Assembly (NCBI RefSeq): GCF_019139815.1
Contig: NZ_CP077079.1
Coordinates: 4,216,001 to 4,280,000 of the forward strand
DNA: 64,000 bases
Source: Pseudomonas asgharzadehiana
Lineage (GTDB): Bacteria > Pseudomonadota > Gammaproteobacteria > Pseudomonadales > Pseudomonadaceae
Direction: 5' to 3'
Below the pieces are notes generated by a model. It was not told the origin of the DNA. It saw only the letters and a program-made list of their open reading frames with translations, and ran no database searches. Positions 28,742 through 37,973 of this stretch are shown here, piece after piece. Both the position numbers and the translations under genes were made by a program. How positions within the stretch are numbered: position 1 is the first letter of the stretch; each line of letters begins with the position of its first letter.

Positions 28742-29431
28742 ATGAGTGCCCGTTTTATTGCTCTGTGCTGCCTGTTTTTTGCCATTACCGCCCACGCGCA
28801 GGCGCCCCGAACCTTCAGCGAAGCCAAGAAAGTCGCCTGGAAGCTCTATTCGCCGCAGTCCACCGAGTTCTATTGCGGCTGCAAATACACCGGCAACCGC
28901 GTGGACCTGAAGGCCTGCGGTTATATCCCCCGCAAGAACGCCAGCCGCGCCGCGCGCATCGAGTGGGAGCATATTGTTCCGGCCTGGCAAATCGGGCACC
29001 AGCGCCAATGCTGGCAGAACGGTGGGCGCAAGAACTGCACGCGCAATGACAATGTGTTCAAGCGCGCCGAAGCCGACTTGCACAACCTGGTGCCGAGCAT
29101 CGGCGAGGTCAACGGTGACCGTAACAATTTTAGTTTTGGCTGGCTGCCGGTGCAAAGCGGGCAGTACGGCTCCTGTCTGACCCAGGTGGACTTCAAGGCC
29201 AAGAAGGTCATGCCGCGCCCGTCCATTCGCGGGATGATTGCGCGCACGTATTTCTACATGAGCAAACAGTATGGCTTGCGCCTGTCGAAACAGGATCGCC
29301 AGCTGTATGAGGCCTGGAACAAGACCTACCCGGTACAAGCCTGGGAGCGCCAGCGTAATCAGACCGTGGCGTGTGTGATGGGGCGCGGCAATGAATTTGT
29401 CGGCCCGGTGAACCTTAAAGCCTGCGGTTGA
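28742..29431 (+). CDS. endA: Endonuclease I (EndA family), exported
   Basis: A 229-residue nuclease with signal peptide (about residues 1-19, ending in HAQA). The betabetaalpha-metal active site appears as RIEWEHIVPAW (His about residue 81) and NDNVFKRAEADLHNLVPSIGEVNGDR (shown here in part: DLHNLVPSIGEVN). Eight cysteines suggest disulphides in the periplasm. It cleaves double-stranded DNA. The start at 28742 is chosen because it opens a signal peptide just after the DUF1654 stop. Operon position behind a LexA box suggests DNA-damage induction. Confidence 0.9.
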   Translation: MSARFIALCCLFFAITAHAQAPRTFSEAKKVAWKLYSPQSTEFYCGCKYTGNRVDLKACGYIPRKNASRAARIEWEHIVPAWQIGHQRQCWQNGGRKNCTRNDNVFKRAEADLHNLVPSIGEVNGDRNNFSFGWLPVQSGQYGSCLTQVDFKAKKVMPRPSIRGMIARTYFYMSKQYGLRLSKQDRQLYEAWNKTYPVQAWERQRNQTVACVMGRGNEFVGPVNLKACG

Positions 29432-29462
29432 ACATGGGCGGCGCCGCCGCCCAATCGGCCTG

Positions 29463-29843
29463 TTACTGCGCGGCCTTGTGCTCGATAATTTCGGAGACGG
29501 TGTCGTTTTTCTTGGCGCGGGCCATTTTTTCGTTCAGCAGCGTCTGCTTGGCCTCGGCCTCGGCCCTGGTGGCGAATGGGCCCAGCAAAACCTCATCCTT
29601 GCCGTCGACCTTCACGATATAGAAGTTGAAACCGTGTTCGAGCAACCAGGCGGTCAGGTCGGTGATTGCCTGCAACTTATGATCAGGCGGCCCTACCCGC
29701 AGGTCCCATTCCTGGGCGGCAATTGCGCCGGTTTGTGGCTGGCTTTCGGTCGCGGCGGGCTTGGCCTTGGGGGCATCGACAGGCTTGCCCTCACCGCATC
29801 CGGCCAATGCCAACACCGCCATTGCCATCGCTACTTTACGCAC
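29463..29843 (-). CDS. SPOR-domain lipoprotein
   Basis: A 126-residue protein with a lipobox VLALAGC (Cys about residue 16), a proline/alanine/lysine linker, and a C-terminal SPOR-type domain (about residues 45-120) with WLLEHGFNFYIVKVDGKDEV and LLGPFATRAEAEAKQ. SPOR domains bind denuded peptidoglycan at division sites. The start is GTG with AAGGAG seven bases upstream. It is a single gene converging on endA. Confidence 0.82.
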   Translation of the reverse strand: MRKVAMAMAVLALAGCGEGKPVDAPKAKPAATESQPQTGAIAAQEWDLRVGPPDHKLQAITDLTAWLLEHGFNFYIVKVDGKDEVLLGPFATRAEAEAKQTLLNEKMARAKKNDTVSEIIEHKAAQ

Positions 29844-30091
29844 TACCCTGCTCCTTCAACGGATAAAGAGGCGACTTTATCATTCACTGTCTATTCTGGC
29901 CGTCATAAACGTTGGCTTAAACAATGCGAATGATGTATCCCAGACCTGTATGATGCCGCCACGGGAATTAATGCCGCCTCTATGCGTCCTAAAAGAGGCA
30001 GTCACAGGGACGCGCTTAGCAGTAAGCTACATACATCCGACACCAGCCCTGTCTGAAACATGTGTCCTTAAAAGTAATCAAGGAGAAGTCC

Positions 30092-30286
30092 ATGCTTATA
30101 CTCACCCGCAAAGTCGGTGAAAGCATAAACATCGGTGATGACATTACTATCACCATCCTGGGCGTCAGCGGCCAGCAAGTACGAATCGGCATCAACGCAC
30201 CCAAGGATGTTGCCGTGCATCGCGAGGAAATCTATCAGCGCATCCAGGCTGGCCTGACCGCTCCGGACAAAAACCAGACGCCTTGA
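30092..30286 (+). CDS. rsmE: CsrA-family translational regulator RsmE
   Basis: A 64-residue CsrA/RsmA-family protein that binds GGA motifs in mRNA leaders and is titrated by RsmX/Y/Z RNAs under Gac control. The sequence [20 protein letters not shown] with the tail GLTAPDK is closer to what I recall of RsmE than of RsmA (which has a CAES segment and a KKEKDEE-type tail). The RNA-binding [12 protein letters not shown] segment is intact. The ribosome binding site is AAGGAGA, eight bases before the ATG. It is monocistronic. Confidence 0.9.
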   Translation: MLILTRKVGESINIGDDITITILGVSGQQVRIGINAPKDVAVHREEIYQRIQAGLTAPDKNQTP

Positions 30287-30497
30287 AGCGCCCTCAGTAG
30301 CCAGCCCTTTCGTTCACTGTAACGGCTGGCGAAAACCCCTCCGGACTGTCCTTGTTTGTGTTGCGCGGTTCGCAGCGCCCTTTATTTCATCCGCGCCCCA
30401 AGATGAAACTGTCTTCACGCCCGGAACTTGTCGCGCGCTCTACGGCCGAATCCCCTGACTGACATCCTGCCACTCGTGCGCATTCTGGCGCGCGTCG

Positions 30498-30752
30498 ATG
30501 AGGCCCACTGCCGTGCAGCCATTTCTCCCCAGATCCTGGGTGATCACCCTGCTGATAGGGCTGGTATTTGTCGGTTTGGAGTATGGCCTGAGGCTCGAAG
30601 TAGAAGGCACAGGCGCCGCGCGCTCGCCGCTGGACCTGGCATTGCTGCTGTGCGGCTATTTGTTCATATTCTGCCTCAAGCCCATCCAGAAGGCCGTGCA
30701 GCGTAAGCTGTGCCAGCGGCCCGGGCCAAAAAAAGCAGGCCGAGCCCGATAA
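30498..30752 (+). CDS. Small membrane protein of unknown function
   Basis: An 84-residue protein with two hydrophobic segments (about residues 14-30 and 45-62) separated by a short polar loop, and a strongly basic C-terminus that would face the cytoplasm. No family recognised. The translation start is uncertain because no good ribosome binding site is seen; another frame at 30428-30706 overlaps but looks less protein-like. A terminator follows directly, which supports a real transcription unit. Confidence 0.6.
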   Translation: MRPTAVQPFLPRSWVITLLIGLVFVGLEYGLRLEVEGTGAARSPLDLALLLCGYLFIFCLKPIQKAVQRKLCQRPGPKKAGRAR

Positions 30753-30769
30753 CGCGGCTCGGCCTTTTT
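30737..30769. terminator. Bidirectional terminator
   Basis: AGGCCGAGC and GCTCGGCCT form a stem flanked on the left by an A-run (30727-30734) and on the right by TTTTT. It serves the small membrane protein gene and the convergent HAD gene. Confidence 0.85.
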
Positions 30770-30772
30770 GCG

Positions 30773-31450
30773 TCAGCCCGTCGTGTGTTGCAAACGCAGC
30801 AAGCCATCGGCGTCGCGCTGCACCTGCAACTGCCCATACCCCTCAATCGACGGATGACGCGTGACCATAGGCACAGAGTGCGTCGACGTCACGACCATCA
30901 CATCCGCCCCCGCTGCCTCCCCGGCTCGAATGCCCACCGCAGCGTCTTCAAATACCAGGCAATCTTGCACCGACACCCCCAAGCGTTGCGCACCCAACAC
31001 ATAACAAGCGGGGTTCGGCTTGCCGATAGCCACGTCTTCGGCGGTAACCAGCGCTGCCGGCGCCGCGATCCCCGCCGCTTCGAGCCGACGTAGTGCCAGC
31101 TTCCGGGGCGCAGAGGTCACCAACGCCCACTGATCAGCGGGCAAGCGCTTTAAAAATTCGATGGCCCCGGGAATCGCCACGACGCCCCGCACATCCTTGA
31201 TTTCAGCCTCGGTAATCCATTGCGCCTCAACTTCAGGATCCACGCCGGGCAGGGCCTGGCGCGTGATGGTATCGATTGCGCGGGCACCATGAATGGTCTT
31301 CAGGAACGCCGCCACATCCAACCCATGGCGTTCAGCCCAGATGCTCCACACTCGCTCGGCGGCGGCGATGGAGTTGAGCAGGGTTCCATCCATATCGAAC
31401 AGGAAAGCGCGGTAACGGCGGGCAAAGACGGCTGAACCTCGGATGGACAC
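30773..31450 (-). CDS. HAD-family phosphatase
   Basis: A 225-residue HAD subfamily IA hydrolase. Motif I FLFDMDGTLLNS (about residues 17-28, two Asp), motif II VTSAP (about 110), motif III Lys in GKPNPACY (about 144) and motif IV VFEDAAVGIRAG (about 165-176) are all present, so it should be active. The cap and overall shape resemble small-sugar phosphatases such as YfbT or glycerol-3-phosphatases, but the substrate is not predictable. The start is GTG preceded by AGGAAG. Confidence 0.9.
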   Translation of the reverse strand: MSIRGSAVFARRYRAFLFDMDGTLLNSIAAAERVWSIWAERHGLDVAAFLKTIHGARAIDTITRQALPGVDPEVEAQWITEAEIKDVRGVVAIPGAIEFLKRLPADQWALVTSAPRKLALRRLEAAGIAAPAALVTAEDVAIGKPNPACYVLGAQRLGVSVQDCLVFEDAAVGIRAGEAAGADVMVVTSTHSVPMVTRHPSIEGYGQLQVQRDADGLLRLQHTTG

Positions 31451-31655
31451 TGCGGAGCTTCCTCGTGAGCTGAAACGAATAATCGGCCCGATGCAATCTA
31501 CGGATCACCCCACGACTTGTAAACGCTGCGGGTGTGTCGCGCCGCCAATCATTACGAACTTGTCATCATCCTGTTGGCCGGCTGTTCGGGTGCACTGGTT
31601 ACCGTGAGCGCACTGCCATGACCTGGCAGCCCCCCTTTTTAAACGAGAGACCGCC

Positions 31656-31907
31656 ATGAAACTGTTAACCCTCGCCATTGCCGCGCTGTTGGCCACCGGC
31701 CCGGTATTTGCTGCTGACCAGAACACTGTTATCCACGACAAGACCGGCTTTTTCGTGCATCTGGACGTGGCCAAAGTGCTGTCGAGCAGCGACACCAACG
31801 GCCAGTGCGGCATCGTCCCCGCCCGGCTCGACTACCTCGACCACCAGGGCCGCGAACACGTGCTCGACTATCAGGTCCAGGGCACCGGCTGCGCCAGTGA
31901 CAATTGA
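31656..31907 (+). CDS. DUF2790 small periplasmic protein
   Basis: An 83-residue protein with signal peptide (MKLLTLAIAALLATGPVFA) and a mature part of about 63 residues containing LDVAKVLSSSDTNGQCG and ARLDYLDHQGREHVLDYQ, the pattern of the DUF2790 family in Pseudomonas. Two cysteines may form a disulphide. Such genes are commonly next to metal-responsive two-component genes, as here, where the response regulator begins 42 bases downstream. The function is unknown. Confidence 0.82.
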   Translation: MKLLTLAIAALLATGPVFAADQNTVIHDKTGFFVHLDVAKVLSSSDTNGQCGIVPARLDYLDHQGREHVLDYQVQGTGCASDN

Positions 31908-31949
31908 TCGGGCTACACTGGCGCCACGTATTGAATCAGGGCATCTCCC

Positions 31950-32621
31950 ATGAACATCCTCGTAGTCGAAGACGAACCCAAGGCCGGCAACTACCTGCTC
32001 AATGGCTTGCAGGAATTGGGCTACTCCGTAAGCCTCGCCCGGGATGGCGTGGACGGCCTGCACCTGGCCCTGGAAACGCCGTTCGACGTGATCGTGCTGG
32101 ATGTGATGATGCCGAAAATGGACGGTTGGGAAGTGCTGCGCCGCCTGCGCAAGGAAACCGACACGCCGGTACTTTTCCTGACGGCGCGCGATGATATTGC
32201 CGACCGCATCAAAGGCCTGGAACTGGGCGCCGATGATTACCTGATCAAGCCGTTTTCCTTCGCCGAACTGGTGGCGCGCCTACGCACCCTGACCCGTCGC
32301 GGCCCGATCCGTGAAGAAGAGCAACTGCACATCGCCGATCTGCAAATCGATGTGCTCAAGCGTCGCGTCACCCGCGCCGGCACGCGCATTACCCTGACCA
32401 ACAAGGAGTTCGCATTGTTGCACCTGTTCGCCACCCACCAGGACCAAGTGCTCTCACGTTCTCTGATCGCCTCCAGGGTCTGGGACATGAACTTCGACAG
32501 CGACACGAACGTGGTGGACGTCGCCGTGCGGCGCCTGCGCCTTAAAGTCGACGACCCGTTCCCGCTCAAGTTGATCCACAGCGTGCGGGGCATCGGCTAC
32601 CGCTTCGATACCCAGCCATGA
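31950..32621 (+). CDS. Heavy-metal-type two-component response regulator
   Basis: A 223-residue OmpR-family regulator. The receiver domain (residues 1-115) has the phosphoacceptor Asp in [10 protein letters not shown] (about residue 51) and the conserved Lys near 101; the winged-helix DNA-binding domain (about 125-222) has [12 protein letters not shown] and [12 protein letters not shown]. It belongs to the CopR/IrlR/CusR branch, known for copper or other metal responses. Its stop overlaps the kinase start by four bases (ATGA). Confidence 0.93.
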   Translation: MNILVVEDEPKAGNYLLNGLQELGYSVSLARDGVDGLHLALETPFDVIVLDVMMPKMDGWEVLRRLRKETDTPVLFLTARDDIADRIKGLELGADDYLIKPFSFAELVARLRTLTRRGPIREEEQLHIADLQIDVLKRRVTRAGTRITLTNKEFALLHLFATHQDQVLSRSLIASRVWDMNFDSDTNVVDVAVRRLRLKVDDPFPLKLIHSVRGIGYRFDTQP

Positions 32622-34060
32622 GCACTCGTCGGCATTATTCACTGACCCTGCGCCTGGCGCTGATTTTCGCGCTGCTCGCCTTCGCCCTGCTGGCAACACT
32701 GGGGGTGGCGTTGTATCGCGAGCTGGAGCGCGAGTTGATCCGCCGCGACGACGCCCAGTTGATCTCCCGTGTGGACCAGTTGCGCAACTTGCTCAATGAC
32801 AGCAACACGCTGGACCTGATCAAGACCAAGCCGGAATTGTTCCAGAACATGTTGGGCAACCGTGAATCAGTGCTGAGCATCGCCGCGCCCGGCCAAGCGC
32901 CGCTGCTACTGGTAAACCCCGCCAATATAGACTTGCCGACAATCAAACCGGTGCCCAAGGATCACGTGCTTGCGCTAAGCGATGTGCAGCATCTGCCAGG
33001 CCTGAATGGCGTGCCCTTCTCCACTCTCGCCGCCTCCATCGACTCCGGCGACCTGGGCAGCCTGCAAGTTACCAGCGGGCGCCTGATGACCGAGCGCACC
33101 GCCATGCTCGCCAGCTACCGGCTCAGCGTTTATATCCTGGCGAGTATCGCTGCAGTTATTCTCGCGCTGGCAGGCTATCTACTGGTGTATCGCGGCCTGC
33201 TGCCGTTGAGGCGCCTGGCACGACATGCCGAGAATATTGGCGTAGGCAACCTCGCAGAACGCCTCGACAGCCACGGCGCGCCGAAAGAACTGCTGCCGAT
33301 GATTGACTCGTTCAATACCATGCTGGAGCGCCTGGCCAAGGGCTTTGTGCAACTGGGGCAGGTGGCCACCGACATGGCCCACGAACTGCGCACGCCAATC
33401 AACAACCTGCTGGGGGAAACCCAGGTCGCCCTGCAACAGCCGCGCAGCATCGAAAACTACCAGCAACTCCTGGCCTCCAACGTCGAGGAGCTGGAGCGCC
33501 TGGCGCGAATGCTCGACAACATGTTGTTTCTGGCGCGCACCGACCCGGCCAGCGCCCTGCGCCAACGCCAGGAACTCAGCGCAGCCGATGAAGTGCAACG
33601 CATCGCCGATTACTTTGAAGGCTTGGCGAGCGACGTAAACATCAATATTCGCGCCGAAGGGAAAGGTGTGATCTGGGCTGAACCGATGCTGCTGCGTCGG
33701 GCCCTGGCAAATTTGTGCGCCAACGCCATCAAATACGGGGCGCCGAACTCCGAACTGGTGATCCAGGCGGTTCCAAACGCTGAAGGCATTCAGTTGTGCG
33801 TCAACAACCAGGGTGAAACCATCCCCGCCGAGCATTTATCGCGGCTGTTCGAGCGGTTTTACCGGGTGGACGAATCCAGGGAACGGTCGGCCCACTCCAA
33901 CGGGTTGGGCCTGTCCATTGTGGCGACCATCATGCAGTTGCATAACGGCCGCTACAGCGTCAGCAGCGACGAAGGCATGACGCGTTTCGAGCTGTTTTTC
34001 CCTGGGCGTAAAGCACAGGAAGCATCGGCTCAATCAAAGGCGCCATTGAGCACTTCGTAG
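32618..34060 (+). CDS. Heavy-metal-type sensor histidine kinase
   Basis: A 480-residue inner-membrane kinase. It has TM1 (about residues 10-32), a periplasmic sensor domain (about 33-165), TM2 (about 168-190), HAMP (about 190-243), the phosphoacceptor H box [15 protein letters not shown] (about 253) and an ATPase domain with N box LCANAIKYG and G box SNGLGLSIV. It is of the CusS/IrlS type, paired with the overlapping regulator gene. The metal sensed is not evident and no copper-export genes adjoin. Its last 31 bases overlap the convergent CigR-like gene. Confidence 0.93.
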   Translation: MSTRRHYSLTLRLALIFALLAFALLATLGVALYRELERELIRRDDAQLISRVDQLRNLLNDSNTLDLIKTKPELFQNMLGNRESVLSIAAPGQAPLLLVNPANIDLPTIKPVPKDHVLALSDVQHLPGLNGVPFSTLAASIDSGDLGSLQVTSGRLMTERTAMLASYRLSVYILASIAAVILALAGYLLVYRGLLPLRRLARHAENIGVGNLAERLDSHGAPKELLPMIDSFNTMLERLAKGFVQLGQVATDMAHELRTPINNLLGETQVALQQPRSIENYQQLLASNVEELERLARMLDNMLFLARTDPASALRQRQELSAADEVQRIADYFEGLASDVNINIRAEGKGVIWAEPMLLRRALANLCANAIKYGAPNSELVIQAVPNAEGIQLCVNNQGETIPAEHLSRLFERFYRVDESRERSAHSNGLGLSIVATIMQLHNGRYSVSSDEGMTRFELFFPGRKAQEASAQSKAPLSTS

Positions 34061-34476
34061 ATAATGCCTGTCGCGACAGCCACCAATATCAGGTCGGTGC
34101 CCGCCTGCTGCCACTCATACCCGTCGTAACGGGGCAACTGGCCCAATAAACGGCCATCGAGTTTTTTGGCAATACCCGGTGGCAGCGGCTTGCCGCGCGC
34201 CAGGTTCTTCTGGATACCCGGCGGTAAAGACGGCCCCGGGCTCCAGTAGTCGCGATACCCCCCCAACACATTCAGCACGCTGCCGCGATCAACACTAGGG
34301 CCGTGGCTGCTCGACCCACCTTTGCCTTTGGGCTTGTCATGGCCCTGCCCGCCTTGGCTATTGCCTTTATTGTTACCTTGCCCCTTGCCATTGCCTGGAT
34401 CAGCCAGCGCCATGCCGCTCCCGGCAAACAGCACAATCGACAGCGCAACAGACACGACCTTCAACGATTTGATCAT
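34030..34476 (-). CDS. CigR-like (RcnB-type) exported protein
   Basis: A 148-residue protein with signal peptide (about residues 1-25, ending in ALA), a low-complexity Gly/Asn/Gln/Lys/Ser stretch (about 26-62), and a C-terminal part with LPPGIQKNLARGKPLPPGI and a terminal hydrophobic segment [16 protein letters not shown]. This matches proteins annotated as anti-virulence regulator CigR in Pseudomonas. Its real role here is unknown. It overlaps the 3' end of the kinase gene tail to tail. Confidence 0.8.
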   Translation of the reverse strand: MIKSLKVVSVALSIVLFAGSGMALADPGNGKGQGNNKGNSQGGQGHDKPKGKGGSSSHGPSVDRGSVLNVLGGYRDYWSPGPSLPPGIQKNLARGKPLPPGIAKKLDGRLLGQLPRYDGYEWQQAGTDLILVAVATGIIYEVLNGAFD

Positions 34477-34539
34477 GACGATAATCCAAGGCCGGGACGT
34501 GATTGAACTGTAGTTGAAGTTGATGAGTAATGCGCCACG

Positions 34540-35154
34540 TCAACTCACCTGGCCGCCACCTTCGACCACATCCACCGGCGTGTTCCACGCCGCCGACACT
34601 GCGCTACGCAGCCCATCTACCAAGGTAGGCAACGCCATCGACGATTGACTGGGCACATGGATAAACCCACTGCGCACCTCTGAGCCCGTCAGCACATGTT
34701 GCAAACGGTAGAACACCTGATTGCAGACAAAGGTCCCCGCCGTCTGCGACACCGACGCCGCAATGCCCGCCTCGCGCACCGCCCTGACCATGGCCTTGAT
34801 CGGCAGCGTCGAGAAATAAGCCGCCGGACCACCGGCCACAACCGCCGTGTCGACGGGCTGCTCACCCAGGTTATCGGGGATGCGCGCGTCGTTGATATTG
34901 ATCGCTACCCGCTCGATGGATATCTCGCTGCGCCCGGTTGCCAGGCCTGTGGCAATCACCATTGCCGGACGCAACTCCTCGATCAGCTTCACCAGGCATT
35001 CGCCCGCGGTGGTGAACGCGCAGGGCAACCTACGCGCGACGATTGTCACCTGTTCGTCGATTTTAAAACCATCCAGTCGGCGCGCAGCCTCCCAGGACGG
35101 GTTCACCGAGTCTTGGTCAAAGGGCTCGAAGCCCGTCAGCAATACCGTTCGCAT
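34540..35154 (-). CDS. pcp: Pyroglutamyl-peptidase I
   Basis: A 204-residue cysteine peptidase of family C15 that removes N-terminal pyroglutamate. It has the N-terminal LLTGFEPFDQDSVNPSWEAA, the catalytic-Cys motif SQTAGTFVCNQVFY (Cys about residue 140) and the catalytic His in GFIHVPS (about 164). The usual Glu-containing segment is varied but RSEISIERVAIN is recognisable. It starts seven bases after DUF979 and is the last gene of that operon, pointing to use of pyroglutamyl peptides. Confidence 0.92.
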   Translation of the reverse strand: MRTVLLTGFEPFDQDSVNPSWEAARRLDGFKIDEQVTIVARRLPCAFTTAGECLVKLIEELRPAMVIATGLATGRSEISIERVAININDARIPDNLGEQPVDTAVVAGGPAAYFSTLPIKAMVRAVREAGIAASVSQTAGTFVCNQVFYRLQHVLTGSEVRSGFIHVPSQSSMALPTLVDGLRSAVSAAWNTPVDVVEGGGQVS

Positions 35155-35161
35155 CCCGGCC

Positions 35162-36112
35162 TCACATCAACAGATAAAGCAGCACGATATTGACCACCAG
35201 CATCATCAACGCTGTCGGCAACTGCGCCTTGATCACCGCGTTCTTGTCCGGCAACTCCAGCAACGCCGCCGGCACGATATTGAAGTTGGCCGCCATTGGC
35301 GTCATCAGGGTACCGCAATAACCGGAAAACATGCCGATGGCGGCCATTACCGCCGGGTTACCGCCGTAGATGCCCACCAACACCGGCACCCCGACCCCGC
35401 CGGTCATCACCGGGAATGCCGCGAAGCCATTGCCCATGATCACGGTGAACAGGGCCATGCCCAACACATAGACCATCACGGCCACCAACTTGTAATCCAG
35501 GTTGATATAGGTGGTGGTGACGTGCGCAACGGCCGTGCCGACCCCGGCTTCGTTGAACAACAACCCGAGCATCGCCAGCATCTGCGGCAGCACCATGGCC
35601 CAGCCCAAGGCCTCAGTGAGGCGACGCGACTCGCGCAAGGCTTGCACCGGTGTGTCGCGGGTCAGCCAACAGGCCAGGCCGAGGGCGATCAGGCAACCGA
35701 TGCCAAGCGAAACAAACGTGGTGTTTTTCGGGTCCAGCAGCGGCACGCCGCCGATCTCGGTGTGCTTGAGCACTACAGAGCCGATCACCGTGGTCAGCGG
35801 GATGGCCAAGGCCGGGATAAACAGTTTGTGCCCCAGGCGCCCGGCACTGGCGCGGGAGGCCTTGTCATGCAACTCGGCATGGCTACCGCGACCGACACCG
35901 CCCAATCCTGCGATCAACGCCATCACCACCACGCCCACGCCGATGGCCACCGATGGCAGCCGCTCCCCGACCAGGAACGGGATCGCGAACAACAGCCAGA
36001 ACAGTGCGCTGGACCAACGTTTAGGATGGGCGCGATCCATCAGGATCATGCCTGCGGTAATGAGCAGCAGCACGCCGGCAAGCCAGTACAGGTATTGAAT
36101 GGAGATAATCAT
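35162..36112 (-). CDS. DUF979 membrane protein
   Basis: A 316-residue polytopic protein with about nine hydrophobic segments; the pattern GNGFAAFPVMTGGVGVP and FSGYCGTLMTPMAANFN is typical of the DUF979 family. It always pairs with DUF969, and the two are thought to form one transporter. Its ATG overlaps the DUF969 stop by four bases. With pcp next, the cargo may be 5-oxoproline or pyroglutamyl peptides. Confidence 0.88.
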   Translation of the reverse strand: MIISIQYLYWLAGVLLLITAGMILMDRAHPKRWSSALFWLLFAIPFLVGERLPSVAIGVGVVVMALIAGLGGVGRGSHAELHDKASRASAGRLGHKLFIPALAIPLTTVIGSVVLKHTEIGGVPLLDPKNTTFVSLGIGCLIALGLACWLTRDTPVQALRESRRLTEALGWAMVLPQMLAMLGLLFNEAGVGTAVAHVTTTYINLDYKLVAVMVYVLGMALFTVIMGNGFAAFPVMTGGVGVPVLVGIYGGNPAVMAAIGMFSGYCGTLMTPMAANFNIVPAALLELPDKNAVIKAQLPTALMMLVVNIVLLYLLM

Positions 36113-36825
36113 TGCGCAGCCTCCACGGACGTCGCGGCGGGCGTCAGCTCGCGGGTGAGCCTTCGATCAAAGCGATGCAAGCGGATCGCGTGGATAATAA
36201 ACGCACAGATCGCCGTGGGAATCCCCCACACCGCGATATGCAGCGGCTCGACATCAATCCCCGAACCCAGAAGAAAGGTGTGCATCAGTGCAATCGCACC
36301 AAAGGCCACAAAGATATCTTCGCCAAAAAACAGACCGACGTTGTCCGTCGCCGCGCACATGGCCAAGACCTTGTGGCGCAGCTTGTCGGGCAGTTTGCCG
36401 TAGCGCTTTTCAGCGGCGCCTTCGGCCATCGGCGCGAGCAACGGGCGCACCATCTGCGGGTGCCCGCCCAGGCTGGTCAAGCCCATGGCGGCCGTGGATT
36501 CGCGCACAAACAGGTAGATGATCAACAGGCGCCCAACCGTGGCGCGCTCAAATCGTGCAATCCAGTTCTGCGCATGCAGGCGCAGCCCATGGCGCTCCAG
36601 CAAGCCGATGACCGCCAGGGGCAGTAACAGGATCAATTGCAGGGCACGGGTTTGAAGGAAGCCATCACCCATGGTGGCGAGGATTTTTTCCAGCGGGAAA
36701 TGGGCGGCAAGCCCGGTGGCGATAGCGGCGGCGGTGACCACCAACAGCGGATTGAAGCGCAAAACAAAGCCAACCACGATCACAAGTACGCCGATCAACG
36801 GCCATAAGTTCACAACAGTTTGCAT
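36109..36825 (-). CDS. DUF969 membrane protein
   Basis: A 238-residue inner-membrane protein with about five hydrophobic segments; it contains RESTAAMGLTSLGGHPQMVRPLLAPMAEG (recognised by the part LGGHPQMVRPLLAPMAE) and DNVGLFFGEDIFVAFG, typical of DUF969. The start at 36825 (MQTVVNLWPLIG) is preferred over 36861 because the hydrophobic N-terminus begins there. It is the first gene of the DUF969-DUF979-pcp operon. Confidence 0.88.
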   Translation of the reverse strand: MQTVVNLWPLIGVLVIVVGFVLRFNPLLVVTAAAIATGLAAHFPLEKILATMGDGFLQTRALQLILLLPLAVIGLLERHGLRLHAQNWIARFERATVGRLLIIYLFVRESTAAMGLTSLGGHPQMVRPLLAPMAEGAAEKRYGKLPDKLRHKVLAMCAATDNVGLFFGEDIFVAFGAIALMHTFLLGSGIDVEPLHIAVWGIPTAICAFIIHAIRLHRFDRRLTRELTPAATSVEAAQ

Positions 36826-37169
36826 GGCGATGAAGTCCTTAAGTGCGCGCTGCGGCGCCATTACAGCAGGATGTGAACAAAGGGTTCACAGCAGGAAGTG
36901 GCGTGCAGTCGGCTCGGTTTTTTATTGTTGACCCGTAAGGGCGAGCGTCAGTGGCGGCAACTTTGCTGCCTGGAAGCGGGAGGTGTCCAACAAGAAAAAT
37001 TGTTGCTGTGAACCAATAAATTTTGTCGGCGCAAGGCGTCAGCGCTAATTGAACGGTGCCGGCTTGAACAGCAGAGGCCGGGCAAGACTAATGGCACGCC
37101 GATCTTGCATCGCACGCGCGCAGTCATCAGGATGGCGCACTGTTTTCAAGATCTGCGAAAGGCCAAGGC
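36826..37169. other. Divergent intergenic region
   Basis: This 344-base gap separates the DUF969 operon and the acetyltransferase gene, which are transcribed away from each other, so it must hold both promoters. I see no hairpin, operator or small gene I can support. Confidence 0.4.
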
Positions 37170-37790
37170 ATGAAGCTACTGCGTAAATGGCGCGAACATC
37201 AGGAACGCAAAGCGTTACGGGCAATGACTGCGCTGGAACGTTCCACCCAGAAATTGCGTAACCGTTACCCGAAGTACAGCTTCGGCCTGGGCACCTATGG
37301 TGATGTGAAAGTCCACGACTGGAATGAAGGCACCACCCTGCGCGTAGGCGCCTATACCTCTATCGCAGGCGATGTCGAAGTCTATCTGGGCGGCCACCAT
37401 CGCACCGATTGGCTCAGCTGCTATCCATTCCCGGCGAAGATCAAGGCGCTTGCTCACATCACCGACTTCGGCGGCAGCAACGGCGACGTCAGCATTGGCA
37501 ACGATTGCTGGATAAGCTCCCATGCCATCATTTTGTCTGGCATCACCATCGGCAATGGCGCAGTGGTCGCGGCCGGTTCAGTGGTAACAAAAAACGTCGC
37601 GCCCTACTCCATCGTCGGAGGCAACCCGGCCAAGCACATCCGCTGGCGTTTCGATGAACCGACTCGCCAAATCCTTGAACAATCCGCCTGGTGGGAGTGG
37701 CCCGAGGCGGAGGTTCGCGCAGTGGCCCATCTGCTCTGCAGCAGCGACATCGAGCCTTTCGTCGAGTACCTCAAACAGCGGGCTCGCTGA
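37170..37790 (+). CDS. CatB-type hexapeptide-repeat O-acetyltransferase
   Basis: A 206-residue left-handed beta-helix acetyltransferase. The C-terminal half shows hexapeptide repeats (VSIGNDCWISSHAIILSG, then ITIGNGAVVAAGSVVTK) and the ending YSIVGGNPAKHIRWRF. The catalytic His is probably in GGHHRTDW (about residue 73). Relatives are xenobiotic (chloramphenicol, streptogramin) acetyltransferases and surface-sugar acetyltransferases; which applies is unclear, and there is no polysaccharide locus beside it. It is monocistronic. Confidence 0.88.
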   Translation: MKLLRKWREHQERKALRAMTALERSTQKLRNRYPKYSFGLGTYGDVKVHDWNEGTTLRVGAYTSIAGDVEVYLGGHHRTDWLSCYPFPAKIKALAHITDFGGSNGDVSIGNDCWISSHAIILSGITIGNGAVVAAGSVVTKNVAPYSIVGGNPAKHIRWRFDEPTRQILEQSAWWEWPEAEVRAVAHLLCSSDIEPFVEYLKQRAR

Positions 37791-37915
37791 TTTCACTGGG
37801 AATACACCGAGCGTCCCTCTTGAACCGGCCTCAGCACGAGGTCGGGTTGGCAAGGAGGATGCAGAGCTGGCGTTCTGAGGTGGGATTAGCAACGTTTTGC
37901 AAATCGCAGACAGCA

Positions 37916-37944
37916 AAAAGGGGTCACCGTTTCCGATGACCCCT
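37916..37944 (-). terminator. Terminator of tRNA-Val(GAC)
   Basis: On the minus strand AGGGGTCA and TGACCCCT form a stem followed by TTTTTG, 30 bases after the tRNA 3' end. Confidence 0.8.
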
Positions 37945-37973
37945 CTAGACCGCCCAGCAGAGCGGATTTTGTT

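Noticed and set aside
30428..30706. 92-codon frame overlapping the small membrane protein gene
   Set aside because: Arg/His/Ala-rich translation without hydrophobic segments; the overlapping frame at 30498 with two membrane segments and a terminator is more convincing.
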